NCBI GenBank assembly: GCA_019614645.1
Contig: JABWDB010000001.1
Span: forward strand, 19,137,501-19,201,500
Source of the DNA: Stratiolaelaps scimitus
Taxonomy: Eukaryota; Arthropoda; Arachnida; Mesostigmata; Laelapidae
Length of the DNA stretch: 64,000 nt
Direction of reading: 5' to 3'
Part shown: positions 57,871 to 64,000 of the stretch, piece after piece
Layout: each line of letters starts with the position of its first letter
How positions within the stretch are numbered: the first letter of the stretch is position 1
The notes under the pieces: model-generated
Database searches by the model: none
Told to the model about the DNA's origin: nothing
What the model saw: only the letters and a program-made list of their open reading frames with translations
Translations under genes and position numbers: made by a program

Positions 57871-60411
57871 ACTTGTCGTGCTCGAGGTTCGAGGCACGAC
57901 GACGAATACGCGACGTCGTGTCAGAGTCGAGGAGCGCTACCTAATACGCAACTGCTATTACTACTAGTTGTAGTCATCTGTTTACGCATTGCTTCGACGT
58001 TTATTTGGTACAAGCGCATGTATCAATCGGCTCAAGGGAATGGGTGAACATCTCAAAGAGATGGTATGTATCCCATATTGCGCCCATTCACATGTATGCA
58101 CAAGGTCGTTGGTTGCATACGACAACTGCGCACGACTGCGGCTACTGTGGCAATGCGCCTTCGAAATTGGTCAGCTCAGCGATTTGACGAGATGTATTGT
58201 ATCTGTGTCACTGTTGAACCGCGCCTGCGCACTTCGAGTAGAAAACAATCGTTAGAAGAAGAAGAAAAGGTAAATAAAAAAATAAAGGAAAACAAACACG
58301 GCAGTTCTCGTGCTCCAGTCAGGTTACTGGTTAACAGCGGGATTAGGATACGAGAATGAGATAGAAACTGTATTTTGATTTTGCAACTTGGACTGGGCAG
58401 TACGCAACAGGTGTGGTCTGGCGGCGAATCTAGCCAGGACGCACTGTATGCTTGCGAGGCCGCTTAATCTTCCCTGTGCCGATTGTATGTGACAGCAGGG
58501 ATTCCGATTGATAAAACGTCGCTGTAATCGCGTTACCGTGCTACGCTATTCAATGCTGTAGTAGGATCGTAGTTCCACTGAGAATGTGCCAGTTGGGCTG
58601 TGCTCAGTTGAGGTCATGTACAGTGCACATGATTAGCTTATTAAACCGCCGTATATTTAGATATAAATATACGATTTAAGAATTTCAATGATTACTTTGT
58701 TCTAGTCTGGATGTCGCCTATTGAGTGAATGTTCGGAGAATCTTAGAGTGACGCTGGTCGTCTTCGTTCAAGGCGCGTGCGGAACACTTGCAGAAGATTA
58801 GAGGTTACTATTAGAGGTTGTAATTTTATTATTCAAGCTGAATTTTTCGTCACGTTTTTCATTTTCTTTTAGGTGAACATTATCAAATTTGTAATAACCC
58901 CATATGTCGATGGGTTTATTAGGGGTTTGGTTTTATTCGCATTCACCTCACTGCCACTATTAATCAGGTTTATTGGGCGATAGTAAGGCACAACTCCGTA
59001 ATATTTGAAATTTCAGCTCGGTATTCATTAGTGGTCAATCCGACAAATCTCAGAGACGCACTATTCTGCTCCACAGGCAAGATCCTCGTTCAAGGCAGAG
59101 GACACTCGGTGAACCGATTTCGTCGAGAGAGGCGTCATTCTTAAATCGTAGAATGGTGTCGACATTAACTCAGACAAAATAAATGAAAACGCCTCGTCCG
59201 CCGGTGCCTTCAAAATTCGAACCTTGGCAAACCAAGACGACTATCAAACGGCCAGAACTAATTGTTGTTATTCCACGTGAACTGAACGGCATCAAAGCAG
59301 AACGCACTATTGCTTTTATCACCATCAACATTTTACGAAATATCCAATATAAATATAGTTGCGAAAATATAATTCAGTTTTGGAAGATGGGTTCGTGTTT
59401 ATTAGATTGCAGGTGTTACGATTACAAGTTTAAAATATGAGCACGCACCCACGACCCTTGGACCTATATCTTGGATTCACTCATTAGGTAAGACAATATT
59501 GTTGAGGTTTCGTTCGGTCTTTGTTGACATGGAGCTCGCCGAAGAAAATGTCTGTAACTACCACACCACGAAGTCAACTACCACGGGACAGTTACCAGTG
59601 GAAAAATTACGCCGTCGTAGGGTAATTAGCGTTGGTTTGACAACGAGACAACGTCCTTATCGTATAGCTCCTGTGATCTTTATCAGAACAATACTTGTAG
59701 CTGAAGCGTAGCAACCTTCCACTTTCTTGAAGTTCATTTCAATGTACACCTATAATGGCTGTCAGGTGGAGCGTGCGTTGAATCGGTGCTGTTTGCCACG
59801 GAGATGAGTTGTTATTAGACACATCCTTATGAAACCTACCTTTAGGTAGTGGGTGTTTGAAAGGCTACATGTCATTAAATGAATGCCCGTACCATATAAT
59901 ACAATCTCAACTCTCATCTTATTTGCACAGATGTGATAGAATCACGTTGAAACTGTTTTGGTTTTGTGTCGCTAGCTCAAGATATCTGACGTACTCATGA
60001 TCGCGCGAGACCACAATCTTGATCAAACACGCTCTACGTCTCTGGTTAGATTATAGGTTAGATACGCTTGTAGTCTGTTTATTCATTTTGCTAAGACTCA
60101 TGCATTCTAGCCTAAGATAGCATTAGCACTTATACGCTATAGGCTTCCATGCTCGATTAAGATGTACCCCCTTAAGAGGCTCCCATTTTCCGTCTATAGT
60201 AGTTATGGGAATTAATAGATAACCAGCTCCTTATATTGCATTGGGTTGATGCGTAATCCCGTAGCGGTCCGTTCTCAGTCGTTTTTCCGCTCGCGAATGT
60301 GTCAAGCGTAGCCAGCGTGTCTCTGTATATTCAAAATAAACCAGACATTTGCGCCGACAATTTAGGATCATATAATCGAGATCCGTAATGTGTACGAGGT
60401 TATAATGTACT
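57871..60411. other. Gene-less stretch, nothing recognised
   Basis: No coding, RNA or mobile-element motif identified. Confidence 0.4.
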
Positions 60412-60740
60412 TTGAACATGGAAGGTGAAAAAATGTGTTTTTTTTTCGATGCGTTTCGCTATCTATTTCATACAAAAAGGAAAAACCTAGGCCGCAAACT
60501 CACAACTAGATATATGACGTGTACGGAGATGGTGCCACAAGCAAAAGTGTCAGTGGGTGGAAGATGGTTTGCGAAACTTCATTACGGAGATTTTGATCTG
60601 TAAGATGCTCCTCGCTGCGGTCGGCCAGTTGCTTCTCCTGACCCCGACCGGCATTTGACTATTAGACAGATCGTACACAAACTCAACATTGACCAATCAA
60701 CTGTCAACTTAATCGTTTACGGAACTTTGCGATCGTAATC
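60412..60740 (+). pseudogene. Mariner transposase N-terminal relic
   Basis: Plus-strand remnant of the mariner DNA-binding region. GRWFAKLHYGDFDL-stop-DAPRCGRPV (about 60,557-60,643) matches 'RWF..F..GDFDLED.PR.GRP', and DPDRHLTIRQIVHKLNIDQSTV (about 60,644-60,710) matches the second helix-turn-helix. One in-frame TAA sits where Glu is usual. No catalytic-domain motif follows, so it is truncated after about 110 residues. The GDFDL-DAP wording resembles the relic at 19.3-20.1 kb more than the complete element at 32.6 kb, whose linker differs. Confidence 0.75.
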
Positions 60741-62814
60741 GATCACGAAGATGAGCTTTTCATTTGAGGTTAAGTGGGCACTTCAAAGATTAGCTTATCT
60801 TATCGTAATCAAATATTTATTCTCGGAACTGCAATATACATACATATGCTTAAGTTCTCGGTAAAAAAAAACTAGTTTCTTGCTTGTTTCGAATGGATAT
60901 AGGTGTAGTTCCCCACGAGAACACGTGGTCTAATCGATGAGTGTCTAGAATTTTCAATTTGGCTACATTCGAGTTAATTTAGGCTTGTTTGTTTTGGATT
61001 GATTCAAAGCAGTACCCATTAACAATGTGCAGTCCGCAATATTATAGTCCAAAGTACAAGAAGGTTTGTTTTCAAATGTACCGACACTTCCGGGATGGCC
61101 TGGAGGACATTAAGGTCGAGAATTGTTTTTCGTGGGCAAAAAAATCACTGATCAATCGTTACGCTCACTAGAGAGTACTCTTTAAGAAACTTCAAGGTAT
61201 ATTGCTTGACCGCAACCGACGCAGGAAGTCACCGCTACATAGCAACGCATACCCATAGCAGAAGATTTTACACTTCGGAGGAAATCACACAAAGATTGAA
61301 GATGTAGCTTGGTGCCGAAATGCGATTTTTGGAAAGCATTAGAAGAATTAGAAGGTTGAGAAAACGATTTTTCCCAGTGACATTTCTCCTCGAATGGCTG
61401 TACTGTATGAAGAACTAAAATCATTTGGACGATTTATATGTATAGTTAATATTTTATAGCAACATGGCCACCCTACAACGTACATATTTGCTTCATTGCC
61501 ACCTATATCACATATTGCTATTCCTGACATCATCTGCCCCTTACGTACTTAACATGCTACTCGATCAGATTCGATAATAAGAATTCGTCTTAACCTCTAC
61601 ATCCTGGCGCAAGAGGTAGGAAACCCACCATGTCGACGACATACGTTTATTAGACCAGAGACAGGATGAGTTAACAATCGGTAGATGCAAATTGTATGAA
61701 TCTGGCCTATAGAAGCAGCTGAGAGTCAGGTAAGCATGTCTGACCAGCCCGTATCATCCGCAAAACGAGTATACCTTCACAAGATTGGAACGACTTTGTA
61801 TTTTTTGCCTAGCCTTTATTTGTCCTTGATGTTCCGTAGTGTTGCGTGCCCATTCATAAATACGCATATTTATTTTTAAAATACAGGTAGAGATTTCGTA
61901 GACGTAATTTCCAGTATGAACAGTTGTGTATACTATGCTGTTACATTGACGTGTATTTATGAGTTTCCGTCTGCTTTGCGAAGCACGAGTTCGCACGTGA
62001 CTTTATGCAGATCCGGAACAGTCGAGTTTTTGAATGTTCTCCAATGTGTCGCATGGGCAAAGAAAACTACATATGTCTAGTATTGGTGTCAATCGATTGG
62101 TTAAAGGAGAACCTTCAAGGCTTAAACAGCTCAGAGACAATTAACATCCTGATCCCTCATAACGGAGACTGTTGTACACAGAGTGGAATGGCCTATTCGG
62201 TAAGGAATTATTGAGTAGGTGAAAATTTCACAACCTAACTAACCGAAATACAAAAATATATATATTGTTTTGAAGACTGGTAAAATGTAGACATTGTATA
62301 TACCTTGGGAGTCGGTTAGGGACGATTTCAGTGATTCTAAGTGGTATGCAAAACAATTTAACGCTCAAAACGAATATAAACATAGAGTAGGCAAGGGTCA
62401 ATTATTTTTTGGTTAGCCCCGATGTCTATTAGTTAGTTTCTCTCTCTCTCTCCCTATCTCTCTGTTGTACATAAGTAAATTTGCAAACTATCTAGAAGGT
62501 GGGGGAAAAAGAGTCTCAGCAAAATAGTGAACGAAACAGCCGTCAGGAATCTGAATCGCGTCATGTGAATATTTCACCCGTTCAATACGATATGCAGCGC
62601 TCAACTAGGCTAAACTGTACGCCCGACTCCTTTGCACGGGATCAACATATTGACGATCTCCTTTTTTTTTATCAATCATCTTCCTATAGTGCAACAAGCG
62701 AACGAATCTGCCAATGATTTTTTGAGGAAAGGTAAAAGATATATCATTTATCATTATATTTAGCTGTCGCTACTATAGTAGCTTTGGTTCGTATGTATTA
62801 TATCTAGTTAGTAG
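60741..62814. other. Gene-less stretch, nothing recognised
   Basis: A (TC) run lies near 62,431-62,453. The plus-strand open frame 60,989-61,171 follows the mariner relic but shows no mariner motif. Confidence 0.4.
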
Positions 62815-62836
62815 TAGGCTGGCCGGAGCAGTTACA
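62815..62836. repeat. Mariner-type terminal repeat remnant (lineage 2)
   Basis: TAGGCTGGCCGGAGCAGTTA matches the terminal repeat of the relic at 19,326 (TAGGCTGGCCGGAAAGTTG) apart from a one-base gap and two changes, and is preceded by TA(G). No adjoining transposase motif or opposite end was seen. Confidence 0.4.
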
Positions 62837-64000
62837 CACCTTCCCTAGAGGTCGAAATATTGCCAAGCGTAAAGCCGAATCTAGGGGAGTGATAGACTCT
62901 TAGAAGAGGATGGTTTTAGCAGATCGAGGCGATTTGTCATCGACGTCAACTCTGCACTGGATCGATCCACTTGTATGAGAATTGAAATGTCCCTGATGGT
63001 GTCCGTGCGTTTGAACCAAGATTTCAGGCGAAAAATAGACGCTTAGGTTTAGCTTCAAGCACCAGTAGACTTTTTCTTAGGTGCGGTTGCAAGGCAGGCC
63101 CACATGAATGCACCAGGCCGCGTGCAATTTCAGGATCCTTGGCCGAGCTCAACGACCAGCCCCTGTGCACCTCAACATCGTGTTTTCAGGCTCATACAAA
63201 AGCCTGCTACAGAAGCCAACACTGCACGATTACTGGAGACATGCTCACGAAATTTCAATGATTTTCAGGCGGGCTTAGGCTTGCGCGGCACGTAGATTAC
63301 GTATCAAAGCGATAATAAATAGGATTGTGAATGGGTACGATCGGGCAATTTTGCAAATGTGTACTGTCTATAGTATATGTTGCAGATAGTCCAACAAACT
63401 TGGAGCCTAAGACAAGTCTATTTATGCGACTAATCCTGGACTGCCTGTCCAATGCGAGCCCGGAAGGGCATACACGAAATAGGGTAACCATCAGGTTCTA
63501 TTCATTTTACAACAATCTGAATTAAGCACATTGAAGGTGACTTTGTTTCGTTATTCTATCCGTTGGCACGGTGTGATGACGCTGAGTTTCAAGTGAGACC
63601 TTTGCGGGGTCTAGAATTAGCCGCCGTTTGGACCTCGTGCTATGATTTCAATTTAGCAGGTGGAACTAGAGATGAACGATTCCATGAGAAACGTGTCAAC
63701 AAAACCTTTAAAGTAGCTATTAAACTTCGTGTCGCATACTGTCCAGTAGTGGTCTACTGCACTGTGCTCCTTTCGATTGCACATCAAAGATCACCCAACT
63801 GGAGGTCGTCAACAAATATTAACCGATGCTACACTCTCCGTTTTGGCTATACAACGGAAGAAACGAAGCGGTGTTTGGACGGATCTAAGCGCCCCCGGCC
63901 ACTAGAAGCCCCTAACCGTCAGCGTAGCGGCTTCGACGGTTAAGTCTCTGGCTGTGAAAAGGCTTGAGGAAGTTCGAGTCGCGCAACGTGACATTGTACG
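62837..64000. other. Gene-less stretch, nothing recognised
   Basis: Open frames, including 63,563-63,943 on the plus strand (126 codons, mixed composition), have no recognisable domain. That frame is the least repeat-like of its length in the window, but homology cannot be judged here. Confidence 0.4.

Noticed and set aside
61010..61171. Downstream catalytic part of the mariner relic at 60.4 kb
   Set aside because: The open frame here contains none of the DDN, SPD.AP.D or GxxxLxxRW motifs expected of mariner.
61710..61732. Third copy of the A-tailed retroposon (AGAAGCAGCTGAGAGTCAGG)
   Set aside because: About 20 bases match but the upstream body does not align and there is no A-tail. A similar partial match on the minus strand at 55,131-55,150 was rejected for the same reason.

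Overview
This window looks like non-coding DNA, intergenic or deep intronic, from an animal nuclear genome. Evidence for that: many (AT)n, (CTG/CAG)n and (GA)n microsatellites, decayed mariner DNA transposons, 5'-truncated non-LTR retrotransposon fragments, and tRNA-derived SINEs with target-site duplications. I see no bacterial-type operons. The mix of mariner elements, CR1/Jockey-like reverse transcriptases and small SINEs fits an arthropod. A mite or other chelicerate is possible, but nothing here proves it. I could not identify a single conserved host protein-coding gene, rRNA gene or intact tRNA gene. The open frames in the GC-rich blocks are overlapping homopolymer-coding frames (poly-A, Q, L, S, C) created by trinucleotide repeats, and I do not call them genes.

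Layout. 1-3.3 kb is unremarkable DNA with a long (AT)n tract. 3.4-6.3 kb is a striking GC-rich, triplet- and tetranucleotide-rich block (CTG, CAG, GGCT, GCCT), and similar blocks recur at 9.9-12.2, 21.6-23.8 (with AAT/GAT triplets), 26.2-28.2, 37.5-39.4, 41.3-41.7, 44.3-44.9, 50.3-50.8 and 57.5-57.9 kb. They could be 5' UTRs, CpG-type promoters or simply expanded low-complexity DNA. Between them lies AT-richer DNA holding the mobile-element fossils: a minus-strand LINE reverse transcriptase (13.4-14.2 kb), a SINE (18.3-18.5), an internally deleted mariner next to another LINE fossil (19.3-20.9), a nested SINE and a short A-tailed retroposon (25.0-25.5), a plus-strand LINE with its 3' end (29.2-30.4), further LINE 3' tails and a SINE (31.1-32.2), a structurally complete but mutated mariner of 1,296 bp with TA duplication (32.6-33.9), a LINE YADD fragment and two opposed mariner relics (47.9-49.7), more SINE and A-tailed retroposon copies (53.6-55.3), and a mariner N-terminal relic (60.4-60.7).

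The most interesting material is small. (1) A tRNA-headed SINE family has at least five copies here, with direct flanking repeats at the clearest copies and a conserved 3' stem-loop showing one compensatory change. (2) A short (~95-108 bp) A-tailed retroposon has two copies, each with an 11-12 bp target-site duplication, that I cannot assign to a known family. (3) At least two mariner lineages are present, judged by different terminal repeats. The mobile elements all look inactive: each recognisable coding remnant carries stops, frameshifts or deletions.
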